Positions 50,988 to 59,593 are shown, counted from the first letter of the stretch. The stretch: DNA of 60,810 bases from an uncultured Oscillospiraceae bacterium (GCA_910578505.1 CAJTPV010000017.1:1-60810); one strand, 5' to 3'. The notes: a model not told the origin generated them from the sequence alone. Program-made: numbers and translations.

Positions 50988-51026
50988 AGTCCGGTACACA
51001 CTGCCTGGATTTTAGGAAACGTCCCG
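50973..51026. repeat. Long inverted repeat (22-base-pair stem)
   Basis: CGGGACGTTTCCTAAAGTCC GG (50973-50994) pairs along its full length with 51005-51026, with two G-T pairs; the loop is TACACACTGC. There is no T-run. It joins the cut CE2 gene to the radical SAM gene. It may be a small mobile palindrome, a recombination site or a fold-back junction. Confidence 0.85.
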
Positions 51027-51054
51027 CCCGCAGGAATCAAAGGAGGTCAACGAA

Positions 51055-51573
51055 ATGGAGTATTTTTCTTTCCAATGGCACATCACGGACGAGTGTGACC
51101 AGCGATGCAAGCACTGCTATATCTTTTCGGAGAATAACTGCAAGGCACCGGACGCCATGAACTGGGCGCAAATGCAGAAGACTTTTTACAACTGCCTGGA
51201 TTTCTGCGAGGTCTATGGACGTTTGCCCTACTTCTATATCACGGGCGGCGATCCCATCCTGCACCCGGATTTCTGGTCTCTGTGCGGTCTGATGAAAGAG
51301 CACAGCATCCCCTTCACGATTTTGGGAAATCCCTTCCATCTGACGGACGAGGTCTGCCGGCGGCTAAAGGGCTTTGGCTGTGAAAAATACCAGCTCTCCC
51401 TGGACGGAATGCGGGAGACCCACGACTGGTTCCGCAAGCCCGGTTCCTTCGACTGCACCTTGGAAAAGATCGCTGTCATCAAAAAAGCAGGCATTCGGGC
51501 AGCCGTCATGACGACGGTATCTGGCGCCAATATTGAAGAAGTGCCGGAGATCATTGATGCCGCAGCAGATTGA
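51055..51573 (+). pseudogene. Radical SAM enzyme, N-terminal part only (ACGX-type maturase-like)
   Basis: ATG 7 bases after AAAGGAGG. It has the iron-sulfur motif C-x3-C-x2-C (ITDECDQRCKHCYIFSE), YFYITGGDPILHPDFW and KYQLSLDGMRETHDWFRKPG. This resembles radical SAM/SPASM enzymes of the ACGX-repeat peptide maturation type. It stops at 51573 after NIEEVPEIIDAAAD; the barrel end and the SPASM domain (about 200 residues) are missing, replaced by nitroreductase sequence in another frame. The usual precursor peptide gene is not visible upstream. Confidence 0.75.
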
Positions 51574-51904
51574 GGAACTTGTCTTGCGGCAGATCCTGGC
51601 GGCGGGGCTGTACGCTCCCAGCGCAGGCGGGCGGCAGGGCGTAATTTTGGCCGTCTGCCAGAACAAAGAGATCAACGAGCGCCTGGGCCGTATCAAGCGG
51701 GCCAACTCCCATCCCAGCATGGCGACCGCCACCAGCTATGTGTCCAAGGAGCAGCCCAGCATCGCGGATGATCCAAATTTGAAGAACGCTTTCTATGATG
51801 CCCCCACTGTCATCACCATGTTTGCGCCGAAGAATTTCCTCTTTGCGGCGGAGGACTGTGCGGTGGCCGCTGAAAATATGTTCCCGGCAGCAAATCCCGG
51901 ATAA
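51557..51904 (+). pseudogene. Nitroreductase fragment lacking both ends
   Basis: Translation QQIEELVLRQILAAGLYAPS AGGRQGVI, EINERLGRIKRAN and FYDAPTVITMFAPKNFLFAA EDCAVAAENM is the middle of an FMN-dependent nitroreductase. The first 20 or so residues are replaced by radical SAM sequence. At AAENM the frame passes into sequence that, on the other strand, encodes the start of a HxlR regulator. Two deletions therefore border it. Confidence 0.75.
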
Positions 51905-51983
51905 TAAGCACCTTCCATTTGTCGCTGATGAGCGTCAGCGTTGTTTCAACGGGGCAGGCGGGCAAAGTTTTGGTTTCCATCAT
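51884..51983 (-). pseudogene. Start of a HxlR-family regulator
   Basis: On the minus strand an ATG (51983, with AGGAGG upstream) opens MMETKTLPACPVETTLTLIS DKWKVLIIRDLLPGT, the unmistakable HxlR N-terminus (CPVE-T-LI-DKWK). After about 34 residues it runs into the nitroreductase fragment. An intact copy would regulate the divergent gene at 52274. Confidence 0.75.
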
Positions 51984-52162
51984 CGTATCCTCCTGTCTGT
52001 TCGTTTCCCAAATGCTGTATAGCTCTATTTTACTGTATCTCCCCCACCGGGGTCAAGGTGGAAGAAAAAATTTTTCTCCCGGCAAAAAAGCCGGAACCCC
52101 TTGAAACTGCACAATCGTTTCCTTGCGGTAACTGTCCAATCGTTACTTCCAGGTGCCTATAC

Positions 52163-52208
52163 CACAATATTGTGCGTACTTCACAGCCCTCAAAAGGTCT
52201 GCTATGAT
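52163..52208 (+). promoter_or_regulatory. Promoter and palindrome upstream of the NAD(P)-binding protein gene
   Basis: TTCACA (52180-52185), 17 bases, TATGAT (52203-52208). The perfect palindrome CACAATATTGTG (52163-52174) lies just before the -35, a likely binding site for a HxlR-type regulator. Confidence 0.65.
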
Positions 52209-52273
52209 ACAGACAACGAAGGGAAACATCCCCAGTGTTCAAAACAAAATCAAAATCTATGGAGGTACGCAAC

Positions 52274-52903
52274 ATGAAAATCGCTGTTATCTGCGCCAAT
52301 GGAAAGGCCGGCCGTCTGATCGTCAAGGAGGCCATGGATCGGAGCCTGGATGTCACCGCCGTGGTTCGCGGGGAGAACAAGTCCGCCGCCAGTAAGGTGA
52401 TTGCGAAAGACCTGTTTGACCTGACCGCCGCTGACCTCAAGGACTTTGACGTGGTGGTGGATGCGTTCGGCGCTTGGACGCCGGAGACGCTGGAGCAGCA
52501 CAGCACCACGCTGAAGCACCTGTGCGACATCCTCACCGGCACGGATACCCGCCTGCTGGTGGTGGGCGGGGCCGGGAGCCTGTATGTCAACCCCGAGCAT
52601 ACCGCCGCTGTGTCCGATGGCCCGGACTTCCCGGAGATGTTCAAGCCTCTGGCTGCTGCCATGGCCAAGGCCCTGGGGGAGCTGCGCCAGCGCAAGGATG
52701 TTAAGTGGACGTATATCAGCCCTGCCGGGGATTTCCAGGCAGAGGGTGAGCGCACCGGGGAATACATCCTGGGCGGCGAGGAGTTGACCTTGAACGGCAA
52801 GGGCGAGAGCGTCATCAGCTACGCCGATTACGCCATCGCCATGGTGGATGAGATCGTGGACGGGAGCCATATCCAGGAGCGCATTTCCGTAGTGCGCAAG
52901 TAG
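52274..52903 (+). CDS. NAD(P)H-binding Rossmann-fold oxidoreductase-like protein
   Basis: The ATG at 52274 follows GGAGG. The 209-residue product begins MKIAVICANGKAGRLIVKEA (Gly-rich dinucleotide loop), with DVVVDAFGAW, TRLLVVGGAGSLYVNPEHTA and WTYISPAGDFQAEGERTGEY. This is the NAD(P)-binding family close to flavin-reductase and NmrA-like proteins. Such genes commonly stand opposite HxlR regulators, as here with the HxlR remnant. Substrate unknown. Confidence 0.88.
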   Translation: MKIAVICANGKAGRLIVKEAMDRSLDVTAVVRGENKSAASKVIAKDLFDLTAADLKDFDVVVDAFGAWTPETLEQHSTTLKHLCDILTGTDTRLLVVGGAGSLYVNPEHTAAVSDGPDFPEMFKPLAAAMAKALGELRQRKDVKWTYISPAGDFQAEGERTGEYILGGEELTLNGKGESVISYADYAIAMVDEIVDGSHIQERISVVRK

Positions 52904-52918
52904 ACCGGAACAGCGCAG

Positions 52919-52945
52919 GGCCGCCCCGTGTGAAGCGGGGCGGCC
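52919..52945 (+). terminator. Hairpin after the NAD(P)-binding gene
   Basis: GGCCGCCCCG and CGGGGCGGCC around a short loop, 16 bases past the stop; no T-run, so only a weak terminator call. Confidence 0.55.
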
Positions 52946-52979
52946 TATGGCATGAAATCAGAAATGGGGAGAACCGCTT

Positions 52980-53792
52980 ATGGAACATCTGGAACAAATA
53001 CGACAACTCAACGCAATACTGCTGGCAGAAATGCCCGAATACCAGCCGGAGGCGCGAAAATTTTCCCAGGATGCGGCCAGCCAGCGGCGGCTGCTCCGCA
53101 GTCTGATGAATGTTCGTCCGCCCATGCCGCTGAAACGGGAATTTCTTGCTATGCAGGACGATCTCCTGTCTGCCGAACGGGATAACAAAGGTGTTGTCAA
53201 TGGATCCGCGCTGCCTGCCGTCAACGGCCATCCGCGAATTGCCGTTTGGAAAGGGGACATTACCCGGTTAAAGGCGGACGCGATTGTAGATGCGGGCAAC
53301 TCCGCTCTGCTGGGCTGTTTCTGTCCCTGCCACGGCTGCATTGATAACGCCATCCATTCGGCGGCTGGCCTCCAGCTCCGGGATGAGTGCAATCAAATCA
53401 TGCAGGCCCAGGGCCACCCGGAACCCAATGGCCGGGCCAAGCTGACAAAGGGCTACAACCTCCCGGCCCGGTTCGTCCTGCATACGGTCGGCCCCATTGT
53501 CCAGGGCCGTGTTACCAGCAGGGACCGGGAGGAACTGGCGTTCTGCTACCGCTCCTGCCTGGAGTTGGCGGCGGAGCATGGACTGGAAAGCGTGGCTTTC
53601 TGCTGTATCTCCACGGGGGAATTTCATTTTCCAAATCAGCAGGCCGCTGAAATTGCGGTCGAAACCGTCACTGGTTTTCTCAAACAGGATATATCCATCA
53701 AGAAGGTGATTTTTAATGTTTTGAAAGATATTGACGAAACGATCTACCGCCGGATACTCAACGCAAATTGCGCAGTTGCAGCAAGCCCTTGA
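52980..53792 (+). CDS. Zinc-dependent macrodomain protein (ADP-ribose hydrolase)
   Basis: 270 residues: an N-terminal helical region (LEQIRQLNAILLAEMPEYQP EA; ASQRRLLRSLMNVRPPMPL) and a macrodomain with GDITRLKADAIVDAGNSALL G and the zinc-binding CFCPCHGCIDNAIHSAAGLQ L. RFVLHTVGPIV and ISTGEFHFPNQQAAEIAV complete the ADP-ribose pocket. This is the Zn-Macro type that removes ADP-ribose and pairs with SirTM sirtuins. Its end overlaps the SirTM start by 62 bases, so the two are coupled. Confidence 0.92.
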   Translation: MEHLEQIRQLNAILLAEMPEYQPEARKFSQDAASQRRLLRSLMNVRPPMPLKREFLAMQDDLLSAERDNKGVVNGSALPAVNGHPRIAVWKGDITRLKADAIVDAGNSALLGCFCPCHGCIDNAIHSAAGLQLRDECNQIMQAQGHPEPNGRAKLTKGYNLPARFVLHTVGPIVQGRVTSRDREELAFCYRSCLELAAEHGLESVAFCCISTGEFHFPNQQAAEIAVETVTGFLKQDISIKKVIFNVLKDIDETIYRRILNANCAVAASP

Positions 53793-54621
53793 TTGCGCTG
53801 ACGCGGTGGTGATCGGTGCGGGGGCGGGACTGTCTGCTTCGGCTGGCTTCATTTATAATGGGGAGCGGTTTGAACAGTATTTCAGCGATTTCCGCGCCAA
53901 GTATGGCTTTGAAGATATGTATACGGGCGGATTTTTCCCCTTTGCCACCCAGGAGGAGCATTGGGCCTATTGGAGCCGGTATATCTGGGTAAACCGCTAC
54001 ACGGATGCGCCTGAACCGGTCTATGACGCGCTTTTGGCTTTAGTGGCAGACAAGGACTACTTTGTGCTGACCACCAATGTGGATCACTGCTTTCAAAAAG
54101 CGGGATTTGACAAAAAGCGGCTGTTCTACACGCAGGGAGACTATGGGCTGTTCCAATGCTCGGGACCCTGCTGTCAGGAGACGTGGGACAACGAGGAACT
54201 GATTTGCCGGATGATGGAGGAGCAGCGGGATATGCGGATTCCTACAAAACTGCTCCCGCGGTGTCCTAAGTGCGGAAAACCACTGACAATGAACCTGCGT
54301 TCCGATGATACGTTTGTGCAGGATAAGGGCTGGTATGCCGCCGCCCAGCGGTATGAGGACTTCCTGCGCCGCCACAAGGGGAGCAGTATGGTGTTTCTTG
54401 AATTGGGCGTTGGGTACAATACCCCCGGTATCATCAAATACCCCTTCTGGAATATGACGGCGCAGAATCCGAAAGCTGTCTATGCCTGCCTCAATGCAGG
54501 GCAGACGTATACCCCGAAAGAGATTCTTTCGCAGTCCATAGCCATCAATCACGATATTGGCGGAGTATTCGATCAGATCGTTAGAGATGCTCTGGCAAAT
54601 GGGCAGAAGATTCAAAGGTGA
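53731..54621 (+). CDS. SirTM-class (class M) sirtuin, protein ADP-ribosyltransferase
   Basis: TTG start at 53731 inside the macrodomain gene. NAD-binding GAGAGLSASAGFIYNGERF at 29-47, catalytic TTNVD at 114-118. Where ordinary sirtuins have the catalytic HG there is QGDYG (135-139), as in class M sirtuins. Zinc cysteines are CSGPC and RCPKCG. Known SirTMs add ADP-ribose to a lipoylated GcvH-like protein in an operon with GcvH-L, a lipoate ligase and this macrodomain. Neither GcvH-L nor the ligase is present here, so the target is unclear. Confidence 0.92.
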   Translation: MTKRSTAGYSTQIAQLQQALDCADAVVIGAGAGLSASAGFIYNGERFEQYFSDFRAKYGFEDMYTGGFFPFATQEEHWAYWSRYIWVNRYTDAPEPVYDALLALVADKDYFVLTTNVDHCFQKAGFDKKRLFYTQGDYGLFQCSGPCCQETWDNEELICRMMEEQRDMRIPTKLLPRCPKCGKPLTMNLRSDDTFVQDKGWYAAAQRYEDFLRRHKGSSMVFLELGVGYNTPGIIKYPFWNMTAQNPKAVYACLNAGQTYTPKEILSQSIAINHDIGGVFDQIVRDALANGQKIQR

Positions 54622-54704
54622 ACTGCAATATTGCAACAGCTTACTTTGAACTTCTTGCGAACGCATTTGGCCTGGGCACGACTATCATGAGTTATTCAGC
54701 ATAA
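54621..54704 (+). pseudogene. C-terminal scrap of a nitroreductase-like gene
   Basis: After the SirTM stop, one frame reads NIATAYFELLANAFGLGTTI MSYSA and stops. It resembles the region of nitroreductases following the FMN site (YFELLA--GLGT). No start is present. Confidence 0.45.
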
Positions 54705-54783
54705 GGGAGAAAAATGGGGGTGTGCCGGGGGAGATGATGGGGTGGAAAAAGGAAACAAAAAGGGCCGCAGCAGGGAATTGCTG

Positions 54784-54812
54784 CAGCCCCTTTCGTGTGG
54801 GGCTGTTTTTTT
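54784..54812 (+). terminator. Terminator downstream of the SirTM operon
   Basis: CAGCCCC and GGGGCTG with an 8-base loop and seven T. An additional ACAGCCCCTTTTT follows. Confidence 0.85.
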
Positions 54813-54821
54813 ACAGCCCCT

Positions 54822-54932
54822 TTTTCTGCCGCGGTCATTGTGGGCCGTACCGGGAGAGAGGACCTCGGCGACCAGGTCAGGCCCGCCATGTATGCCGTCG
54901 CTTTTCACCTTATCGGGGTCACAGACTCCCAA
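54822..54932 (-). pseudogene. Uma2 family fragment
   Basis: The translation VCDPDKVKSDGIHGGPDLVA EVLSPGTAHNDRGRK matches the catalytic core of the intact Uma2 gene at 29503-30060 at nearly every position. Both ends are missing. It lies between the SirTM terminator and the FAD dehydrogenase. Confidence 0.8.
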
Positions 54933-54941
54933 AAATCGGGA

Positions 54942-56339
54942 CTAAAACTCCTCCGCCAGCCTTCTCCCCATGAGCACGCCCATGATGGACGCCATCATCA
55001 GGCCCCGTGTCCAGCCGCTGGAATCGCCCAGGCAATGGAGGCCGACAATGTTGGTGTTGAAATCCTCGTCCATCTTCACACGGTTGGAGTAGAATTTCAG
55101 CTCCGGGGAGTACAGCAGCGTCTCTGTGGACGCAAACCCCGGCACCACCTGATCCATGGCCTGGATGAAGTTGATAATATTCATCATGGAGCGGTAGGGC
55201 ATGGCCGCCGTGATGTCTCCGGCCACCGCGTCCGGCAGCGTGGGCCGCACGTTGGAGAAAGCCAGCTCCTTGGGCCATGTCCGCTTGCCGTCCAGAATGT
55301 CCCCGAAGCGCTGCACCAGGATGTGGCCCGCGCCCAGCATGTTGGTCAGCTCCCCCACCTTCTGGGCGTAGGCGATGGGCTGGTTGAAGGGATAGGAGAA
55401 GTTGTGGCTGCACAGAATCGCCAGGTTGGTGTTGTCGCTCTTCAGCTCCTTGTAGCTGTGGCCGTTGACCACCGCCAGGTCGTTGTCGTAGTTCTCCTGG
55501 CTGACAAAGCCGCCCGGATTCTGGCAGAAGGTGCGGACCTTGTTCTTGAAGGGGCGGGGATACCCCACCAGCTTCGACTCGTACAGCACCCGGTTGACGG
55601 TCTCCATGACCTCGTTGCGCACCTCCACCCGCACACCGATGTCCACAGTGCCCGGCTGATGGGCGATATTGTGCTCCGCGCACAGACTCTCCAGCCAGTC
55701 CGCCCCCCGGCGTCCGGTGGCAATGATGGTGTGCCCGGCCTGGATCTCCATGGACTCCCTCCCGTTGGCGATGTGTACGCCCCGGCAGACGTCGCCCTCC
55801 AGAATCAGGTCCCGGCACTCGTAGCCAAACAGGATTTCCACGCCGTTTTCCAGCAGGTATTGCTCAATGGCGTAGTACAGCGCCTGGGCCTTTTCCGTCC
55901 CCAGGTGGCGGATGGGGCAGTCCACCAGCTTCAGCCCGGCCTGAATGGCCCGCTTGCGGATTTCCTTGACCTCCTCGGTGTTGCCGAGGCCCTCCACGTG
56001 GCCGTCCGCACCGAACTCCAGGTAGATTTGATCCGTATAATTGATGGTCTCCTGGGCTTTGACCGCCCCGATAAGGTTGGGCAGGTCGCCGCCCACCTCG
56101 TAGCTGAGCGACAGCTTTCCGTCGGAGAACGCGCCCGCGCCGGAGAAGCCGGTGGTAATGTGACAGTAGGGCTTGCAGTTGACGCAGTGGCCCGCCTTGT
56201 CCTTCGGGCAGTGGCGGTCCTCCACCGCCCTCCCCTTTTCTACAATGAGAATCGTCTGTTTGGAACCTTTTTTCAGCATTTCCAGCGCGGTGAATATGCC
56301 CGCCGGACCCGCGCCGATAATGACAACGTCTTTTTTCAT
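54942..56339 (-). CDS. FAD-dependent dehydrogenase (COG2509 type)
   Basis: 465 residues. N-terminal FAD motif KDVVIIGAGPAGIFTALEML, a cysteine-rich loop (HCPKDKAGHCVNCKPYC), GFSGAGAFSDGKL and a second dinucleotide region TIIATGRRGADWLES. The C-terminus GLHCLGDSSGWTRGLMMASI MGVLMG closes the FAD site. This matches a widespread uncharacterised family of flavoprotein dehydrogenases. The substrate is unknown; the Cys cluster may bind a metal or iron-sulfur centre. Confidence 0.88.
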   Translation of the reverse strand: MKKDVVIIGAGPAGIFTALEMLKKGSKQTILIVEKGRAVEDRHCPKDKAGHCVNCKPYCHITTGFSGAGAFSDGKLSLSYEVGGDLPNLIGAVKAQETINYTDQIYLEFGADGHVEGLGNTEEVKEIRKRAIQAGLKLVDCPIRHLGTEKAQALYYAIEQYLLENGVEILFGYECRDLILEGDVCRGVHIANGRESMEIQAGHTIIATGRRGADWLESLCAEHNIAHQPGTVDIGVRVEVRNEVMETVNRVLYESKLVGYPRPFKNKVRTFCQNPGGFVSQENYDNDLAVVNGHSYKELKSDNTNLAILCSHNFSYPFNQPIAYAQKVGELTNMLGAGHILVQRFGDILDGKRTWPKELAFSNVRPTLPDAVAGDITAAMPYRSMMNIINFIQAMDQVVPGFASTETLLYSPELKFYSNRVKMDEDFNTNIVGLHCLGDSSGWTRGLMMASIMGVLMGRRLAEEF

Positions 56340-56454
56340 AAACGGGGGCCTCCTCTATTCATTCTTCTCTAACTATACCGGACACCCGTTCTTGTGTCAA
56401 GTCCTCATTTGTCCATGCCTTTGGCTGCCTTCCGGGAATTTCCTGAATTTCCTG

Positions 56455-56483
56455 TTGACATTTGGGGCGGACTGGCGTATACT
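56455..56483 (+). promoter_or_regulatory. Promoter of tdh-kbl
   Basis: TTGACA, 17 bases, TATACT: consensus. The inverted repeat ACTGT-N4-ACAGT overlaps the start site and may be an operator. Confidence 0.8.
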
Positions 56484-56537
56484 GTCCTTACAGTGAATAC
56501 ATCGATTCATATATATGTATTTTATAGGAGGACAATT

Positions 56538-57578
56538 ATGGCACAGCTCATGGACGCACTGGTGAAGCCAGCTCCGGGCGTTGGTCTGGAACTGCGGCAG
56601 GTTCCCATTCCCGAACCCGGCCCCGGACAGGTGCTCATCAAAATCCACAAGACCGCCATCTGCGGCACGGACGTACATATCTACAACTGGGACCCCTGGG
56701 CGGTGGAGCACATCCGGCCCCCCATGGTCATCGGCCATGAGTATGTGGGCGAGATTGCCAAGCTGGGCGCTGGCGTCGAGGGTCTGAAGGTGGGCCGCCG
56801 GGTCAGCGGCGAGGGCCATATCACCTGCGGCCACTGCCGCAACTGCCACACCGGCAACATCCAGTGGTGCAAGGACACCCAGGGCGTGGGCGTGGACCGG
56901 GACGGCGCTTTTGCTGAGTACGTGTGCATCCCGGCCAGCAACGTGATCCTCATCGACAAGGACCTGCCGGAGGACGTGGTGTCCTTCTTTGACGCCGTGG
57001 GCAACGCCACCCACACCGCCCTGATGTGGAACCTGGTGGGCGAGGATGTGCTGATTACCGGCGCAGGCCCCATCGGCATCATCGCGGTGGGCATCTGCAA
57101 GTACGCCGGCGCGCGGCGGGTGGTCATCACGGACATCAACGACTACCGCCTGGAGCTGGCCCGGAAAATGGGCGCGGACGCCGCCGTCAACACCCTCAGC
57201 GAGGACCTGCGGGAGGTCATGCACAAGCAGCGGCTGGTGGAGGGCTTTGACATCGGCCTGGAGATGAGCGGCAGCGGCGCGGCGCTGACCCAGATGGTCT
57301 CTGTCATGCGCAACGGCGGCAAGATCAGCCTGCTGGGCATCTCCAACAAGCCTGTGCCCATGGACATGAACAACATCATCTGCAAGGGCCTGACCATGCA
57401 GGGCATCTATGGCCGGAAGATGGACAACTGGCACCAGATGTCGTACATGGTCCAGGGCGGTCTGGACCTGACGCCGGTCATTACCCACCGCTTCCACTAC
57501 ACGCAGTTTGAAGAGGGCTTCGCCGCCATGAACAGCGGAAAGTCCGGAAAAGTTATCTTAGACTGGACGAAGAAATAA
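56538..57578 (+). CDS. tdh: L-threonine 3-dehydrogenase
   Basis: This 346-residue zinc alcohol-dehydrogenase-type enzyme oxidises threonine to 2-amino-3-ketobutyrate with NAD. The ATG at 56538 follows AGGAGG. Catalytic zinc site ICGTDVHIYNWD and GHEYVG, structural zinc CGHCRNCHTGNIQWC, Rossmann motif VLITGAGPIGIIAVGICK and the Tdh-typical LGISNKPVPMDMNNIICKGL. It is co-transcribed with kbl 14 bases downstream, which uses its unstable product. Confidence 0.97.
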   Translation: MAQLMDALVKPAPGVGLELRQVPIPEPGPGQVLIKIHKTAICGTDVHIYNWDPWAVEHIRPPMVIGHEYVGEIAKLGAGVEGLKVGRRVSGEGHITCGHCRNCHTGNIQWCKDTQGVGVDRDGAFAEYVCIPASNVILIDKDLPEDVVSFFDAVGNATHTALMWNLVGEDVLITGAGPIGIIAVGICKYAGARRVVITDINDYRLELARKMGADAAVNTLSEDLREVMHKQRLVEGFDIGLEMSGSGAALTQMVSVMRNGGKISLLGISNKPVPMDMNNIICKGLTMQGIYGRKMDNWHQMSYMVQGGLDLTPVITHRFHYTQFEEGFAAMNSGKSGKVILDWTKK

Positions 57579-57592
57579 GGAGGAGCAGCAGC

Positions 57593-58780
57593 ATGAAAGC
57601 AGCACTGGAAAAATACCGCAGGGAACTGGAATCCATCCGCGAGGCGGGCACCTGGAAGGGCGAGCGCGTCATCACCACCCCCCAGCGCTCCCGCATCGCC
57701 ACCACCCAGGCGCCAAACGTGGTGAACATGTGCGCCAACAACTACTTGGGCTTGTCCAACCATCCTGAGCTCATCGCCGCCGCCAAGGCCAGCTACGATC
57801 AGTGGGGCTTCGGCCTGTCCTCCGTGCGCTTTATCTGCGGCACCCAGTCCATCCACAAGGCCCTGGAGAACAAGCTGTCGGAGTTTCTGGGCATGGACGA
57901 CACCATCCTCTACTCCTCCTGCTTTGACGCCAACGGGGGCCTCTTCGAGACCCTGCTGGGGCCGGAGGACGCGGTGATCTCCGACGAGCTGAACCACGCC
58001 TCCATCATCGACGGCGTGCGGCTGTGCAAGGCCAAGCGCTTCCGCTATAAGAACAACAACATGGATGATCTCCGCGCCCAGCTGGAGGCGGCAGAGGCTG
58101 CCGGCTGTCAGGTGAAGCTGATTGCTACCGACGGCGTGTTCTCCATGGACGGCTATATCGCCAATTTGAAGGGTATCTGCGACCTGGCGGACCAGTTCGG
58201 CGCGCTGGTCATGGTGGACGACAGCCACGCAGTGGGCTTTATGGGCGACACCGGTCGGGGCACCCCGGAGTTCTGCGGCGTGCAGGGCCGGGTGGACATC
58301 ATCACCGGCACTTTGGGCAAGGCCCTGGGCGGCGCGTCCGGCGGCTACACCTCCGCCCGGCAGGAGATTGTGGACCTGCTGCGCCAGCGGAGCCGCCCCT
58401 ACCTGTTCTCCAACACCGTGGCCCCCGCCATCTGCGCGGCCAGCGTCAAGACGCTGGAGCTGCTGACCGCCTCCACAGAGCTGCGGGACCGGGTCCACGC
58501 CAACACGTCCTATTTCCGTGAGCAGCTGAGCAAGCTGGGCTTTGACGTGCTGCCGGGCGAGCACCCCATTGTGGCAGTGATGCTCTACGACGCCAAGGTA
58601 GCCGGCGAGTTCGCCGCCCGGATGCTGGAGAAGGGCGTCTATGTGGTGGGCTTCAGCTACCCGGTGGTGCCCCAGGGCAAGGCCCGTATCCGCACCCAGG
58701 TGTCCGCGGGACACACCAAGGAGGATTTGGACTTCGCGGTGAAGTGCTTCGGCGAGGTCAAGCAGGAAATGGGGATCTGA
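57593..58780 (+). CDS. kbl: 2-amino-3-ketobutyrate CoA ligase (glycine C-acetyltransferase)
   Basis: This 395-residue PLP enzyme splits 2-amino-3-ketobutyrate with CoA into glycine and acetyl-CoA. Alpha-oxoamine synthase features: NMCANNYLGLSNHPELIAAA, RFICGTQSIHKALENKLSEF, MVDDSHAVGFMGDTGRGTPE and the PLP lysine in TGTLGKALGGASGG. GGAGGAG precedes the ATG. Together with tdh it forms the threonine-to-glycine route. Confidence 0.97.
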   Translation: MKAALEKYRRELESIREAGTWKGERVITTPQRSRIATTQAPNVVNMCANNYLGLSNHPELIAAAKASYDQWGFGLSSVRFICGTQSIHKALENKLSEFLGMDDTILYSSCFDANGGLFETLLGPEDAVISDELNHASIIDGVRLCKAKRFRYKNNNMDDLRAQLEAAEAAGCQVKLIATDGVFSMDGYIANLKGICDLADQFGALVMVDDSHAVGFMGDTGRGTPEFCGVQGRVDIITGTLGKALGGASGGYTSARQEIVDLLRQRSRPYLFSNTVAPAICAASVKTLELLTASTELRDRVHANTSYFREQLSKLGFDVLPGEHPIVAVMLYDAKVAGEFAARMLEKGVYVVGFSYPVVPQGKARIRTQVSAGHTKEDLDFAVKCFGEVKQEMGI

Positions 58781-58793
58781 CTGCCCCCATAAG

Positions 58794-58830
58794 GAAAACA
58801 GGCCGGGGATTTGATCCCTGGCCTGTTTTC
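58794..58830 (+). terminator. Terminator of tdh-kbl
   Basis: GAAAACAGGCC...GGCCTGTTTTC with inner GGGAT/ATCCC pairs. The following 58831-59002 holds only a weak GAGGCTG/CAGCCTC hairpin (58881-58908), possibly the end of rplT transcripts. Confidence 0.85.
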
Positions 58831-59002
58831 TAGTGCGCAAATACTGCTATTGATTCACATTGATGAACGGTTCCTCAACAGAGGCTGTCCCCTTTTTGAG
58901 CCAGCCTCATAGTAATGATCCCTCCATAAGGACAGTTCCTTTTTTCACTGTCTCTTATAGAGGGAGCATATCAACATAAGCGGTCGATCCTATAGCTGCC
59001 GG

Positions 59003-59359
59003 TCAGGCAGTAGCCTTTCTGGCCATATCCACCAGCTGGGTAAAAGCGGCCTCGTTGTTGACCGCCAGCTCGGAGAGCATCTTGCGGTCGATCACCACGC
59101 CGGCGCTCTTCAGGCCGTGGACGAAGGTGGAATAGTTCATGCCGCGCTGCTTGCAGGCGGCGCTGATGCGGGTGATCCACAGGCGGCGGAAATCCCGCTT
59201 CTTCAGGCGGCGTCCCACATACGCATAGGTGAGGGACTTCATCACCTGCTGGTTTGCCATTTTAAAGTGCTTGGACTTGGCGCCCCAATAGCCTTTGGCC
59301 ATCTTCAGCACTTTATTTCTTCTTTTACGGGTCATCATTGCGCCCTTAACTCTAGCCAT
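59003..59359 (-). CDS. rplT: Ribosomal protein bL20
   Basis: 118 residues, standard length: RRNKVLKMAKGYWGAKSKHF, AYVGRRLKKRDFRRLWITRI, AACKQRGMNYSTFVHGLK. It binds 23S rRNA early in 50S assembly and, in bacteria studied, represses its own operon through the leader. Last gene of infC-rpmI-rplT. Confidence 0.98.
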   Translation of the reverse strand: MARVKGAMMTRKRRNKVLKMAKGYWGAKSKHFKMANQQVMKSLTYAYVGRRLKKRDFRRLWITRISAACKQRGMNYSTFVHGLKSAGVVIDRKMLSELAVNNEAAFTQLVDMARKATA

Positions 59360-59395
59360 AGTAAAAGCCTCCTATTCTAAGCGTAGCTTGCTCTC

Positions 59396-59593
59396 TTATT
59401 TGTAAGGAATCATCTTGCGGATGGCGGCGGCATTGGTCTCATCGGCATAGCCGCCCGCCCGCAGACGGCGGGTACGCTTGGTGTCCTTCTTGGTGAGGAT
59501 GTGGCTCTTAAAGGCCTTGGCGCGCTTGACCTTCCCGGTCTTGGTCAGGCTGAATCTCTTCTTCGCGCCGCTGTGGCTCTTCAGCTTAGGCAT
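59396..59593 (-). CDS. rpmI: Ribosomal protein bL35
   Basis: 65 residues, all family hallmarks: PKLKSHSGAKKRFSLTKTGK V, KRAKAFKSHILTKKDTKRTR. Between infC and rplT as in most bacteria. Confidence 0.98.
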   Translation of the reverse strand: MPKLKSHSGAKKRFSLTKTGKVKRAKAFKSHILTKKDTKRTRRLRAGGYADETNAAAIRKMIPYK

